A stretch of DNA of 64,000 nt from Elusimicrobiota bacterium (lineage in GTDB: Bacteria; Elusimicrobiota; Elusimicrobia; JACQPE01). The stretch spans positions 62,001 through 126,000 of the forward strand of contig JACPAN010000015.1 of the NCBI GenBank assembly GCA_016180815.1. The letters are read 5' to 3'. Numbering within the stretch: position 1 is the first letter of the stretch; the number at the start of each line of letters is the position of its first letter. Under the pieces are notes generated by a model. That model did no database searches, had not been told where the DNA came from, and saw nothing but the letters and a program-made list of their open reading frames with translations. Below, piece by piece: positions 1-8,637 of this stretch. The translations under genes were made by a program, and so were the position numbers.

Positions 1-27
1 ACGAACACGCAAGCGGCAAAAACAACG

Positions 28-1749
28 CTAAGACGCAATATGTTGCGGTAATTCAAGCAATTGATTGACATAAGCCTCCAATACCCCCCTTTCTTTTGCG
101 GACACAGCGCCCAAAAGCCTCATCATTTCGGTTTTGATGTCTCCGGCACCCTCAAGCCGGCGCAAATCCGCCGTCGTTCGGCCGCCCGCCGTGCGCTTGC
201 CCACGCGAAAAAGCGTTTTAGCGCGTCCGGCCAGCATGGGCGAATGCGTTACGGCAATGATTTGATGCTCGGCGGCCAGCGACTGAAGCCGCTGGGCGAC
301 CAAAGCCGCGACCTGGCTCGATAGCCCCTGTTCCACTTCATCGAGCAAGAGAACCCAGGGGACCTCGGCCCGGCGGCCTTTATTCATATTTAAACTTTTA
401 AGAGCCAGCGCCACGCGGGACGACTCCCCTCCCGAAGCGATCCGGCGAAGCTCTTTTTTACCTTCCCCCGGATTGGGCGAAAAATGGCAAACAATATGAT
501 CCGCGCCTTGAGAACCCAGCGTTTCCACGGGCACGCTCTCAAATTCGATTGTCGCCTGTTCCAAACCCAGCAGGCGGACTTCTTTGGTCGCTTTTTGGCT
601 GAGATCCTTGGCTGCTGCCGATCTCTGCAGCGAAAGAGCCTCCGCCTCCTTGCGGGCAGCGCGCTCCAAGCGAGCGGCTTCCTCGGCTAAACGGGCTTCC
701 TCGGCCGCGGCATTGGCCAGCCGCTGCCGGTCCTGGGCGAATTTTATTTTCAACGAAGACAACTCTTCCGTCCGACTTAAACGATGTTTGGCTAAAAGCC
801 TATCGATTTTCGCTTTCAACCCCAACAATTCATCCAGACGCGCCGGATCAAACTCCAATGAATGCCGTATTTGTTCGGCAAAACGGAGCGCCTCACCGGC
901 AGCTTCGCGGGCCTGAGCCAAACGCTCGGCCAGCAAAACGACGTCGTTACGCTCGCCCAATCGGGACCTCAAACGCTCGGCCAGCAAAGCGGCCCGGGAC
1001 AACGCTTGAACGGCGTCGGCGTCGGGATTCTCAAGGCTGTCCATCAGGCCGGCCATCTGCTCGGCGACCTCGCCCTTGGCAACCCATAAAGGGAGATCGT
1101 CCGTCAGCGCAGCCAACGTTTTGGGGTCAAAATCGATCTCCTGCAGCTCCTTCAAATGATGCTCGATCAGCTCCAGACCGGGCAAATTCCGGCCGACGAA
1201 ATCCCGATGTTGTTCGAGTTCGCCCAGCGCTTCCCGCCAGGCATCAAAGGCCTCCGCGTAAGCGGACAAAAATTTGTCGTAACGCCCCCAATGATCCAAA
1301 AAGGCTTGGGCGAACGAGGGGTCATAAAGAGACGCGCTTTCACCTTGCCCATGAACTTCCAGAATGGCTTGACCCAAACGCTTAAGGCTCGACAAAGCCG
1401 CCGGCATATCCTGCAGAAACGCCCGGCTTCTTCCGGAATCCGCCTCAAAAACCCGCTTAATGGTCAATACGCCGTCTTCGACGTCAACGCCTTTTTCGGC
1501 AAGCTCGGCCGCAAGGCGCGGCGAACTCCGCCGGTTCACAAGGCAGCGCGCCGCAACTTCAAGGCAACGCTCGCCCCGCCGGACGAGATCAGCGGGCGCC
1601 GGGCCGTCGCCGAAAAGAAAACGGATCGATTTCAATAAAAGGGATTTCCCGGCCCCGGTTTCGCCCGTGATGACGTTCAAACCGGAAGTCAATTCGATGG
1701 AAAGCGTGTCGATAATGCCCAGGTTTTTAATCGTCAGTTCTTCAATCAT
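28..1749 (-). CDS. recN: DNA repair protein RecN
   Basis: SMC-like ATPase of double-strand break repair, acting on DNA ends in the cytoplasm. The N-terminus has a Walker A motif GETGAGKS at residues 29-36. The middle is a long Ala/Glu/Leu/Arg-rich coiled coil, and the C-terminal half has the ABC-type signature IASGGESSR followed by a Walker B stretch ending LLLDEVEQG. At 573 residues it is about the usual RecN length (550-560). The start MIEELTIKNLGI is typical of the family. It lies 5 bp after the NAD kinase gene on the same strand, a recN-nadK pairing found in many bacteria, so the two are probably co-transcribed. Confidence 0.95.
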   Translation of the reverse strand: MIEELTIKNLGIIDTLSIELTSGLNVITGETGAGKSLLLKSIRFLFGDGPAPADLVRRGERCLEVAARCLVNRRSSPRLAAELAEKGVDVEDGVLTIKRVFEADSGRSRAFLQDMPAALSSLKRLGQAILEVHGQGESASLYDPSFAQAFLDHWGRYDKFLSAYAEAFDAWREALGELEQHRDFVGRNLPGLELIEHHLKELQEIDFDPKTLAALTDDLPLWVAKGEVAEQMAGLMDSLENPDADAVQALSRAALLAERLRSRLGERNDVVLLAERLAQAREAAGEALRFAEQIRHSLEFDPARLDELLGLKAKIDRLLAKHRLSRTEELSSLKIKFAQDRQRLANAAAEEARLAEEAARLERAARKEAEALSLQRSAAAKDLSQKATKEVRLLGLEQATIEFESVPVETLGSQGADHIVCHFSPNPGEGKKELRRIASGGESSRVALALKSLNMNKGRRAEVPWVLLLDEVEQGLSSQVAALVAQRLQSLAAEHQIIAVTHSPMLAGRAKTLFRVGKRTAGGRTTADLRRLEGAGDIKTEMMRLLGAVSAKERGVLEAYVNQLLELPQHIAS

Positions 1750-1754
1750 GAATG

Positions 1755-2612
1755 TTAAGCGGCCCAGTGCAGTTTTTCACGCAAAAAATCAAAATACGTG
1801 TGTTTACGGCTTCGAAGCAAAATAAACGAAGCGTGGTGCCGGCGTAAAATGACCCAATCGCCGTCCGCCATTTCCTGGGAAAGCTGGCCGTCCAAGACCA
1901 CCGCCGCTCGGGATGCTTCCCCCCGATAAGGGCAAAGTTTGACGGTCAACGCCTGCGCGGAATCAATCAACAGGGGGCGCTGGGTCAGGCTGTGCGAAGC
2001 CAAAGGAACCACCAAAAAAGCGGGCACCTGGGGATCAACGAGCGGGCCGCCGGCGGCCAACGCATAGGCCGAGGAGCCCGTGGGCGTGGCGCCGATTAAG
2101 CCGTCGCCGTGAACCCGGGCCAAATAGCCGTGGCGATCAGAAGAAATTTCCATCTCCAGCATGCGGGGGTTGCGACCGGAACGAATAACGCAATCGTTGA
2201 TGGCAATGCGGTGAAACTGCCGGCGGCCAAGGTTCAATTCAACGTCAAGAACCATCCGTTCTTCTTTGGGCAGGCGCTCCTCAAGGGCCAGCTCCAAGTT
2301 TTCTCTCCAATCCGTATGATCGGCGGCGGACAAAAAACCCAATCCGCCCAGATTGATGCCCATCATCGGGATACGCCCGGGGAACACTTCGCGAGCGGCG
2401 GCCAAAAGCGTGCCGTCGCCGCCTAAAGAGATCGCCAGTTGAGCCGGCGCCCGCGACGAAACGCGCTTGCCGCCGCTCGCGGCTTGAATCGGTTTCAACT
2501 CTCGGGATTCGATTAGCCGCGTGGCGCGGCGCCTTTTCTCCAGGAACGATTGTAGCTCCGGGAGCACCTTGCGAACAAGCGGTTTTCTGTGGTTATAAAA
2601 AATCAGGATCAA
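1755..2612 (-). CDS. nadK: NAD kinase
   Basis: Phosphorylates NAD to NADP in the cytoplasm. The diagnostic GGDGT motif is at residues 64-68, followed by NLGGLGFLS and later the substrate-binding region HGDGLIGATPTGSSAYALA. The length of 285 residues is normal. The start codon is TTG, supported by a GGAGG Shine-Dalgarno about 9 nt upstream. It sits between recN (5 bp downstream) and a ComEC-like gene (15 bp upstream), all minus strand, so an operon is likely. Confidence 0.95.
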   Translation of the reverse strand: MILIFYNHRKPLVRKVLPELQSFLEKRRRATRLIESRELKPIQAASGGKRVSSRAPAQLAISLGGDGTLLAAAREVFPGRIPMMGINLGGLGFLSAADHTDWRENLELALEERLPKEERMVLDVELNLGRRQFHRIAINDCVIRSGRNPRMLEMEISSDRHGYLARVHGDGLIGATPTGSSAYALAAGGPLVDPQVPAFLVVPLASHSLTQRPLLIDSAQALTVKLCPYRGEASRAAVVLDGQLSQEMADGDWVILRRHHASFILLRSRKHTYFDFLREKLHWAA

Positions 2613-2627
2613 CCGGACAAACCTCCG

Positions 2628-4373
2628 TCAAATTGCTTTTTGCACCAGGCGTCCGCCCCGGCATTCGATTAATCGCGCCGGACGGTCATCGGGAATTATA
2701 GGATACGGGCTCAAGGGAAAGGCCAAAAATTCCCGGCCGCAGGAAATCGCCATCTGCCGGTTCACGCCCGAAAAAGCTCCCGAAGGAACAAAATTTCCGC
2801 CGCCTGTCGATCCGGACAAACACGCATCCCCTGAGCCTGAATGCCCGCGCGATTTTAAAAAAGCGCGCCAAGACGCGGACAACAAAGCGGGGTCGCCGCT
2901 GATTTGCGAATCCGCCAGGCAAAAACCGCCCCCATACGCCTTCTCCAGATAAGCGGCCGCGAATCCCTCGCCGTTTGAAAATAAATACAAGCGCGGCGAT
3001 GCCCATAAACGACAAAGGCCGTCGAAGCCCAACAACGCCAGGGCCGCGGCCACAACGGCCGCGTTCCAGCGCAAATTCCTACGCAAGAAAAAAACCAACG
3101 ACCAGGCTGCCATCGCGGTCCAGCCCCAGGAACGCGCGGCGAACGAGGCCGCCGGCCAGGAACCGAAAAAATGCGCCAAATCAATAAACCGTTGCGCTGC
3201 GAACGTCGTCGCCCAGCGGGCCGCCTCGCGGCCGAAAGGCGACCATTCCATCAGACCCAAATCCGCGGCGCCCAACCCCAAAAGCAGGCTGGAGAAAGGA
3301 ACCAAAACGGCATTGCTCAACGGGGCAATCAAAGAAATTTCATGAAAAAACGCGGCGGACAGAGGCAGAATGCTGTACCAAGCAAACAATGTCGCGGCCG
3401 CGGCCGCGACAAACGGACGCGCCCAACGATTTTTAAAACGCTGTTCCAGGGAGCGTCCCCAAATCTGCCACCCATAAATAAGCCCGAATGTGCTGAACGC
3501 GGACAATAAAAAACCCGCGTCGCGGAAAAGACCGGGATCCCAGGCCAGCAAAAGAAAAACGGCCAAGAACAACCGGGCCAGCGGGGTCGTCTCGCGCTTA
3601 AAAAAAGGGCCCGTCCATAAAAAACTGGCCATTAACGCCGCGCGCAGCACCGGAGGACTCGCACCCAGAAAAAAAGCGAACGCCCAGGTTCCCGCAACAA
3701 CCATGGCCGCCGCGACTAAACGGGGCAGCCCCCATAGTTTCCTTGCCAGAAAAAATAAAAATCCGGAACAAAGCGCCACATGCAGGCCGCTGGCCACCAA
3801 TAAATGCATGACGCCGGCAGCGGCGAATTTTTTCTCCAGCGAAGCCTCCAGCAGCCGTTTTTCCCCCAGCACAAGGCCGCCGATCAAGCCGCGCACGGAA
3901 GCATCAGGAAAGGCCTCTTTCAAGCGAACAGCCAGGCGCAATCGAAGGGATTCCAGCCGGGAACCCGCGCCCCGGGCGCCGCGGATTATTTTAAGATCGC
4001 GCGCGTCGTCAACGTTGAAGCTGCCGGAGGCGCCCAGGCGCTGTAGATAATGATTCCACCCGTCGGCGCCGGGCAAGGCTTCGGCAGAAGGCGCAGCGAT
4101 GCGCCCCCAAGCCAAAAACTGTGCGCCGGCAACCAAATTCACAAGATCGGGATGCACCGGATCCGAAAAACGGCAATACAAACGCCTGACCAGGGGCTGT
4201 TCGTCAATGGCCGCGGTTTCGATAAACCACCCCCGTCCCAAGGTCTCAAGAACGCGGGCCTCAATAAAAGCATGCCGTCCGTCCGAAACAATCGTCGGCG
4301 GCTGTTTCCCGTCAAACCATCTCGGCTCAAACAATAAAAGAGCAATAAACAACGGCGTCCGAAAAGCGCTCAC
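2628..4373 (-). CDS. ComEC/Rec2-family membrane protein, lacking the C-terminal hydrolase domain
   Basis: Polytopic membrane protein related to the DNA-uptake channel ComEC. An N-terminal soluble OB-like region (residues about 30-150) is followed by the competence-domain hallmark around VRGLIGGLVLGEKRLL and GVMHLLVASGLHVALCSGFLFF, then many hydrophobic helices to about residue 450. Full ComEC proteins are around 700-800 residues and end in a metallo-beta-lactamase-like domain. Here the 581-residue protein ends in about 120 residues with no HxHxDH motif, so only the channel part is visible. Start codon is GTG. A role in DNA uptake is inferred from family only. Confidence 0.85.
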   Translation of the reverse strand: MSAFRTPLFIALLLFEPRWFDGKQPPTIVSDGRHAFIEARVLETLGRGWFIETAAIDEQPLVRRLYCRFSDPVHPDLVNLVAGAQFLAWGRIAAPSAEALPGADGWNHYLQRLGASGSFNVDDARDLKIIRGARGAGSRLESLRLRLAVRLKEAFPDASVRGLIGGLVLGEKRLLEASLEKKFAAAGVMHLLVASGLHVALCSGFLFFLARKLWGLPRLVAAAMVVAGTWAFAFFLGASPPVLRAALMASFLWTGPFFKRETTPLARLFLAVFLLLAWDPGLFRDAGFLLSAFSTFGLIYGWQIWGRSLEQRFKNRWARPFVAAAAATLFAWYSILPLSAAFFHEISLIAPLSNAVLVPFSSLLLGLGAADLGLMEWSPFGREAARWATTFAAQRFIDLAHFFGSWPAASFAARSWGWTAMAAWSLVFFLRRNLRWNAAVVAAALALLGFDGLCRLWASPRLYLFSNGEGFAAAYLEKAYGGGFCLADSQISGDPALLSASWRAFLKSRGHSGSGDACLSGSTGGGNFVPSGAFSGVNRQMAISCGREFLAFPLSPYPIIPDDRPARLIECRGGRLVQKAI

Positions 4374-4399
4374 CAGGAAATTTTACTTAAGGAAGGATT

Positions 4400-5191
4400 C
4401 TAAAACTCAACGCTCATGCCCAGGCCGGCCTGCTTTTGATAATGACGCGCGGGTTCGTCGGTATCTTTGATGGCGTTGGCCTCAAGCATGATATGCGTAT
4501 TTTTGTGACGGCCGACGTTGAAGCTCACGCCGGCCCCATAACCCTGCAGCGTATCGTTAATGGCTTCGGCGGCCGTCGGCACCCCGTAAACCCAGGTGCG
4601 ATTGAAGGTTAGGCGTCGATACAGCTTATACGCGCCGTATGGCGTCAACCAAGAAAAAACATCTTTGGACACGTTCACGAAAAAAACTTGATCCCGTATT
4701 TCCGTCCATCGGCGAAACGTCTCCGCGTTTGTTTTAAAGTCGGTCCGGCTTTCGGTCATGGAGCCGACATAATAACCTGATCCAACGGCTACAGACAGCG
4801 GAAACCCCCATCGTTCCTGAGCCATAGCCAGCCGGACCGAGCCCCCGCCGGAAGCTTTCCCGCCCTTTAAAAACTTAGCCAGATCGTCGGATTCGTTGTC
4901 CGCCTTCATGGGCGTAGCCGCGGCCATTTTAACCTGGAAATCCAAAAAATCAAAAAGGCCGTAACCCGCAAAGACTTCGGCCATTCCATAACCTAATTCC
5001 AATGGAAATCCGACCATGTGGGACTTGGTTCTGAATAATCCGGCCGCCGTCCCCATGCCGAAAGAAAATTTCCCCTTGGGAACGGTTTTGCCTGTTTGGT
5101 AAGTAGAAATAGTGCCGCATCCGGGAAGGAGAAAACCCGCCGCGCATAAAGCGAGCTTAAACCATCCCCGGATTTTTGTCCAGGGTCGCAT
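4400..5191 (-). CDS. Predicted outer-membrane lipoprotein of unknown function
   Basis: The N-terminus is a lipoprotein signal: basic residues, a hydrophobic stretch LALCAAGFLL and a lipobox ending PGC, with the Cys about 24 residues in. The mature part is rich in Gly and aromatic residues with alternating hydrophobicity (repeated short strands such as FGMGTAAGLF and LEANAIKDT) and ends in VEF, which fits an outer-membrane barrel or surface-exposed beta protein. No family recognised. ATG at 5191 is preferred over an in-frame TTG two codons upstream. It is convergent with nothing and is followed downstream by the comEC-like gene. Confidence 0.7.
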   Translation of the reverse strand: MRPWTKIRGWFKLALCAAGFLLPGCGTISTYQTGKTVPKGKFSFGMGTAAGLFRTKSHMVGFPLELGYGMAEVFAGYGLFDFLDFQVKMAAATPMKADNESDDLAKFLKGGKASGGGSVRLAMAQERWGFPLSVAVGSGYYVGSMTESRTDFKTNAETFRRWTEIRDQVFFVNVSKDVFSWLTPYGAYKLYRRLTFNRTWVYGVPTAAEAINDTLQGYGAGVSFNVGRHKNTHIMLEANAIKDTDEPARHYQKQAGLGMSVEF

Positions 5192-5266
5192 GTACAAGAC
5201 AGTTTAGGAATTGATCCGCGCTTGGGCGTGAGTCTTAGGTCCCTATAAAAGGTGGGCCGAAAGTCC

Positions 5267-5310
5267 CAAAAAAATAAAAGGCGCTCTGGTTTAAGTTTAA
5301 GCCCAGGCGC
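5267..5310 (-). terminator. Rho-independent terminator after ndk
   Basis: On the minus strand a GCGCCTGGG / CCAGAGCGC stem (one bulged A) is followed by a T-rich tract TTTTATTTTTTT. The stem overlaps the ndk stop codon at 5297-5299, so the hairpin forms at the very end of the ndk transcript. Confidence 0.75.
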
Positions 5311-5809
5311 GGCCGGAGTGGCCGTTATTGACGGCGTTTTTGGTCGGGTACAGGTCCATCGCCAAATCTTCCGGTTTGAACCAAAGCTTGATTTCCCTCT
5401 CCGCGTCTTTGGAGTCCGAGGAGGCATGAATAACGTTTTCAAAAATACCCGAAGTCAAAATGCGGCCGTAAGCGCCGCGGATGCTGGTGGGTTCGGCTTC
5501 TTCGGGGTTTGTGGCCCCGACGATTTTTCTCACCTTTTCGATCGCATTGTCCCCGACATAAACAAAGGCCAGCACGCGGTCGTAAGGATGGCCGTGCACT
5601 TTGCCCTGAATGTAACTAATGATTTCTCCAAAAAACGGCTTGTCTTTTAAATGACGGTAATGGTCCTCGGCCAGTTCGCGGCTCGGGCGCACGACTTTGG
5701 CTGCGGCGATGATTAATTTAGCCTCGGAAAGCTTGGTCAGGATATTCCCGGTCAACGATTTTTTAAGCCCGTCCGGCTTAATTAAAACCAGCGTCGCCTC
5801 TTGTGTCAT
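5297..5809 (-). CDS. ndk: Nucleoside diphosphate kinase
   Basis: Transfers the gamma phosphate from NTPs to NDPs through a phospho-histidine. It has the N-terminal LVLIKPDGL strand, the GATNPEEAEPTSIRGAYGR nucleotide-binding region, and the catalytic His in FENVIHASSD (about residue 128). At 170 residues it is longer than the usual 140-150, because of a C-terminal extension after the conserved EIKLWF. The ATG at 5809 is chosen because an extended -10 (TGTTAAAAT) lies only 7 nt upstream, implying a leaderless transcript. It has its own terminator. Confidence 0.95.
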   Translation of the reverse strand: MTQEATLVLIKPDGLKKSLTGNILTKLSEAKLIIAAAKVVRPSRELAEDHYRHLKDKPFFGEIISYIQGKVHGHPYDRVLAFVYVGDNAIEKVRKIVGATNPEEAEPTSIRGAYGRILTSGIFENVIHASSDSKDAEREIKLWFKPEDLAMDLYPTKNAVNNGHSGRAWA

Positions 5810-5816
5810 CAACGTT

Positions 5817-5825
5817 ATTTTAACA
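5817..5825 (-). promoter_or_regulatory. Extended -10 promoter element of ndk, 7 nt before the start codon
   Basis: The minus strand reads TGTTAAAAT, a TGn-extended -10, with only 7 nt before the ndk ATG. No room remains for a Shine-Dalgarno, so transcription would begin at or near the start codon. Confidence 0.55.
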
Positions 5826-5839
5826 ATTGAACAAGGCCC

Positions 5840-7186
5840 TTAGGAAGACATGTGCGAGCGGGACGTGACGCGGTTTCGGCCCATTTGCTTGGAATAATAC
5901 AAGGCTTCATCCGCGGCGCGCAGCAGACCCGCGCCGTCCTGGGCGTCCCTGGGAAAAAACGCCACCCCAATGGAAATGGTCGCGCGAATATCCATTTTTT
6001 TATCCTCGTTATAAAACGATTCTTCTTCAAGACGGCGCCTGATTTGCTCGGCCTTGCGAGCGGCCCCGTCCTCGTTGGCGCGGGGCAACAAAATAGCGAA
6101 TTCCTCGCCGCCGTAGCGCGCGACAAAATCAGTTTCATAAACTCCCTCTTTGATGATATGGGCCACTTTGCGCAGCACGATGTCGCCGAAGGGATGCCCC
6201 CATTTGTCGTTAAAGCTTTTAAAATGATCGACGTCTAAAATCATCAACCCCAAATTCGTCTTGAACGTCTTTGCCCGCAAGAACTCCTCCTCCAGCGTCA
6301 AATCGAACACGCCTCTGCGAAACAGCCCGGTCAAACCGTCGGTGCGTGAAAGCTCCTCGACCTTGGAAAAGCTCATCGCTTTGAGCATGCCGAATTTAAG
6401 CTCCTCGGCCAACGTGCTCATGTAATCCTGAATCTCCTGACGCTCGGCCCCGTGCACGGCGCCGGCTTCAAGCGCGCCCACAAAAAATCCCAACAAATTT
6501 TTGCCTACGCTGATCGGAGAAACGACCAAGTCCCGCCCGGCGTCGTCTTGATCAAAAAAAGTATTGGCGTCGGCTTTAGCCCGCCCCAGCAGCGCGCGAG
6601 AGGCCCATTCGGGATTGAGCCAGAGCCGGTGCTGAATCTGAGGCTCCAGGCGGCGGGCTTTTTCCTGATAAACGAAAATGGCGAAGCCGATGAGGCGCGG
6701 CATCGTCTGTCGAAGATCGCGCTCCAAAACCTTTTTCATGTGCTCAAAATCCACGCATTCGGCCAGCTCGCGCACCGTCGCATAAAACTTGAAGCTTTCA
6801 TTCAAGCGCGACTCGCCGGACTGAAGCTTATTTTTCAACCGCCCGATTTCCTCGCGCGATCCGGCTAATTGCGCCTGAATCGCATGCAATTCGTCCTGAC
6901 GACTGATCATCTCGGCCACGGTTGCGCCTGAAAAAAACCGGCGGTGATATAAGGACTCAAACAAAGCCAGGCAGGCGGCCGCGCCCAGCCAGATTTTGGG
7001 GTTGATTCCTTCGCCGCCGGCGGAGCGGCCGACAAACCAAAAAGCCACGGCCAGCGCCCCAAAGCCTCCCCAAAGAAAAACAAGCCATAAAAAAAACGAT
7101 TGGCTGCGCCTAGGCAGCGCGTACAGCCCCAAAGGGGCCAAGGTTAAAAATCCCAATTGCGCGGCGGCCAATAAAAAAATGCCCAT
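5840..7186 (-). CDS. Membrane-anchored diguanylate cyclase (GGDEF)
   Basis: Synthesises cyclic di-GMP from two GTP. Residues 1-90 hold about three hydrophobic segments, then a coiled coil (about 90-140), a GAF-like sensory region (about 140-270), and a C-terminal GGDEF domain. The active-site loop is RYGGEEF with GGEEF at 359-363, the catalytically competent form. The product-inhibition I-site (RxxD just upstream) is absent here: the aligned residues are YETD. It lies 12 bp from another GGDEF gene of the same layout, so the two are probably co-expressed paralogues. Confidence 0.9.
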   Translation of the reverse strand: MGIFLLAAAQLGFLTLAPLGLYALPRRSQSFFLWLVFLWGGFGALAVAFWFVGRSAGGEGINPKIWLGAAACLALFESLYHRRFFSGATVAEMISRQDELHAIQAQLAGSREEIGRLKNKLQSGESRLNESFKFYATVRELAECVDFEHMKKVLERDLRQTMPRLIGFAIFVYQEKARRLEPQIQHRLWLNPEWASRALLGRAKADANTFFDQDDAGRDLVVSPISVGKNLLGFFVGALEAGAVHGAERQEIQDYMSTLAEELKFGMLKAMSFSKVEELSRTDGLTGLFRRGVFDLTLEEEFLRAKTFKTNLGLMILDVDHFKSFNDKWGHPFGDIVLRKVAHIIKEGVYETDFVARYGGEEFAILLPRANEDGAARKAEQIRRRLEEESFYNEDKKMDIRATISIGVAFFPRDAQDGAGLLRAADEALYYSKQMGRNRVTSRSHMSS

Positions 7187-7198
7187 ATTCCTAGCGCA

Positions 7199-8572
7199 CT
7201 AGTAGCTGACCACCCGGTTGCGGCCGACCCCTTTGGCCATATAGAGACGCTCGTCCGCGGCGCGCAATAACTGATGAGGACTGGTCGTTTCCTCGGGGAA
7301 GCCGGCCACGCCTACGGAAATTGTGGCCTTTAAAACGGAGGATCCGTTGGGCCTGAATTCCTGAGCTTCGACTTTTTGGCGGATCATATCCATGGTTTGC
7401 GCCGCCTGTTCTTTGCCGGTCTCCGGAAAAAGCACGACGAATTCCTCGCCGCCGTAGCGCGCCACGAAATCCACGTCGCGAACCAAAGTCTTCAACAGTC
7501 CGCTGATCAACACCAGCAGCTGATCCCCGGCTTGGTGCCCGTAACGATCGTTGACCGATTTAAAATGATCGATATCCACCAAGGCCATGGTCAAGGATAA
7601 ATTGTACCGGCTGGCTTGCGCGCATTCCTGAAGAAGCCGTTCATCAAACACCTTGCGCGTATAAACCCCGGTCAAGGTGTCTTTAACCGCCAATTCTTCG
7701 ATTTTTTGAACGAGCGAGGCGTTTTCCAGACCCAAATTAACCAACAGCGCGTACAAATCCAAGACGCGCACGTCCTCTTGACTCAACGCCCCGGGCTGGC
7801 GCGATTGAAGCTTCAACACCCCGGTGCGGCCGCCGGACGCGTGCTCCTTGATGGGCACCATGGCCAAGGACCGGTAATCATAAAGAAACCCGCGCTCAAA
7901 ATAAGCGCGAAAGCGCTCGTCCTTTCTTGTGTCCGTCACCAATAAAAACCGGTTATGATCGCGCATCCAAAGCTCAAACGGGTCCATGCCGGCCTCGCTC
8001 GACGGGTGAAACCAAGCGACTTCAACGTCCATGCCCGAATAATTCAGCTTGACCGCCTCCTTGAGGCCCTGTTGAATTTCAGCCGGATTCAAACTTCGCC
8101 CGATCATGGCCACCCCTTGGGCGAGACGGCGGCGAAGCTCGGTCTGCGCCTCCACGTGGGCGATGCGGGCCTTATAAGAAGCGGTCTCCCGGTGCAGCTC
8201 CGCCAAGGCGCGCTGCGCCTTGTCCGTTTCCATGGCCGCGGCTAACAGCGCCTTGTGATCCCGCTTAGAGAAACGGGCGCATAGCATGATTAAAATCCAC
8301 GCCGCCACGATTTCGCCCCCGACCCATATGGCCGCGGCTTTTTTGGCCAGCCCCAGAACCACTCCCGCGCCCGCGATGGTGGACAAGGCCACGAACAAAT
8401 ACCCGATCTCAATGCCAACGGCGGTGGCCACGGCCAAGCATAAGGGCAGCTGCCACAAATGAATGCTGGGCACGTCAATAATATGCCGGAACGCCGAATA
8501 CGTCACGGCAAAATAACCGGCCACCCCGGCAATGATAAAAGGCGCCATCCAGCGGCGATTTTTATGTTTCAT
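7199..8572 (-). CDS. Membrane-anchored GAF-GGDEF diguanylate cyclase
   Basis: Predicted c-di-GMP synthase. Three to four hydrophobic segments occupy residues 10-100, then a coiled coil and a GAF-type domain (about 145-285, ending NLGLENASLVQKIEEL). The GGDEF domain runs to the C-terminus with RYGGEEF, GGEEF at 374-378. Unlike the downstream paralogue it keeps an I-site, RDVD at 365-368, so it should be subject to product inhibition. Closely spaced with the 5840-7186 gene, with the same domain order, suggesting a tandem duplication with diverged regulation. Confidence 0.9.
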   Translation of the reverse strand: MKHKNRRWMAPFIIAGVAGYFAVTYSAFRHIIDVPSIHLWQLPLCLAVATAVGIEIGYLFVALSTIAGAGVVLGLAKKAAAIWVGGEIVAAWILIMLCARFSKRDHKALLAAAMETDKAQRALAELHRETASYKARIAHVEAQTELRRRLAQGVAMIGRSLNPAEIQQGLKEAVKLNYSGMDVEVAWFHPSSEAGMDPFELWMRDHNRFLLVTDTRKDERFRAYFERGFLYDYRSLAMVPIKEHASGGRTGVLKLQSRQPGALSQEDVRVLDLYALLVNLGLENASLVQKIEELAVKDTLTGVYTRKVFDERLLQECAQASRYNLSLTMALVDIDHFKSVNDRYGHQAGDQLLVLISGLLKTLVRDVDFVARYGGEEFVVLFPETGKEQAAQTMDMIRQKVEAQEFRPNGSSVLKATISVGVAGFPEETTSPHQLLRAADERLYMAKGVGRNRVVSY

Positions 8573-8637
8573 GAAGTCGGGCCTACTACTAAGGTACCTG
8601 GATAACGGCGAACGCGCAACCGGAACTTTCGATCAGG

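Noticed and set aside
858-1385. Long + strand reading frame opposite recN
   Set aside because: Arg/Pro-rich, no domain, no ribosome site, and fully antisense to a well-conserved gene.
3490-4050. Long + strand reading frame opposite the comEC-like gene
   Set aside because: Low-complexity basic translation typical of an antisense shadow in GC-rich DNA.
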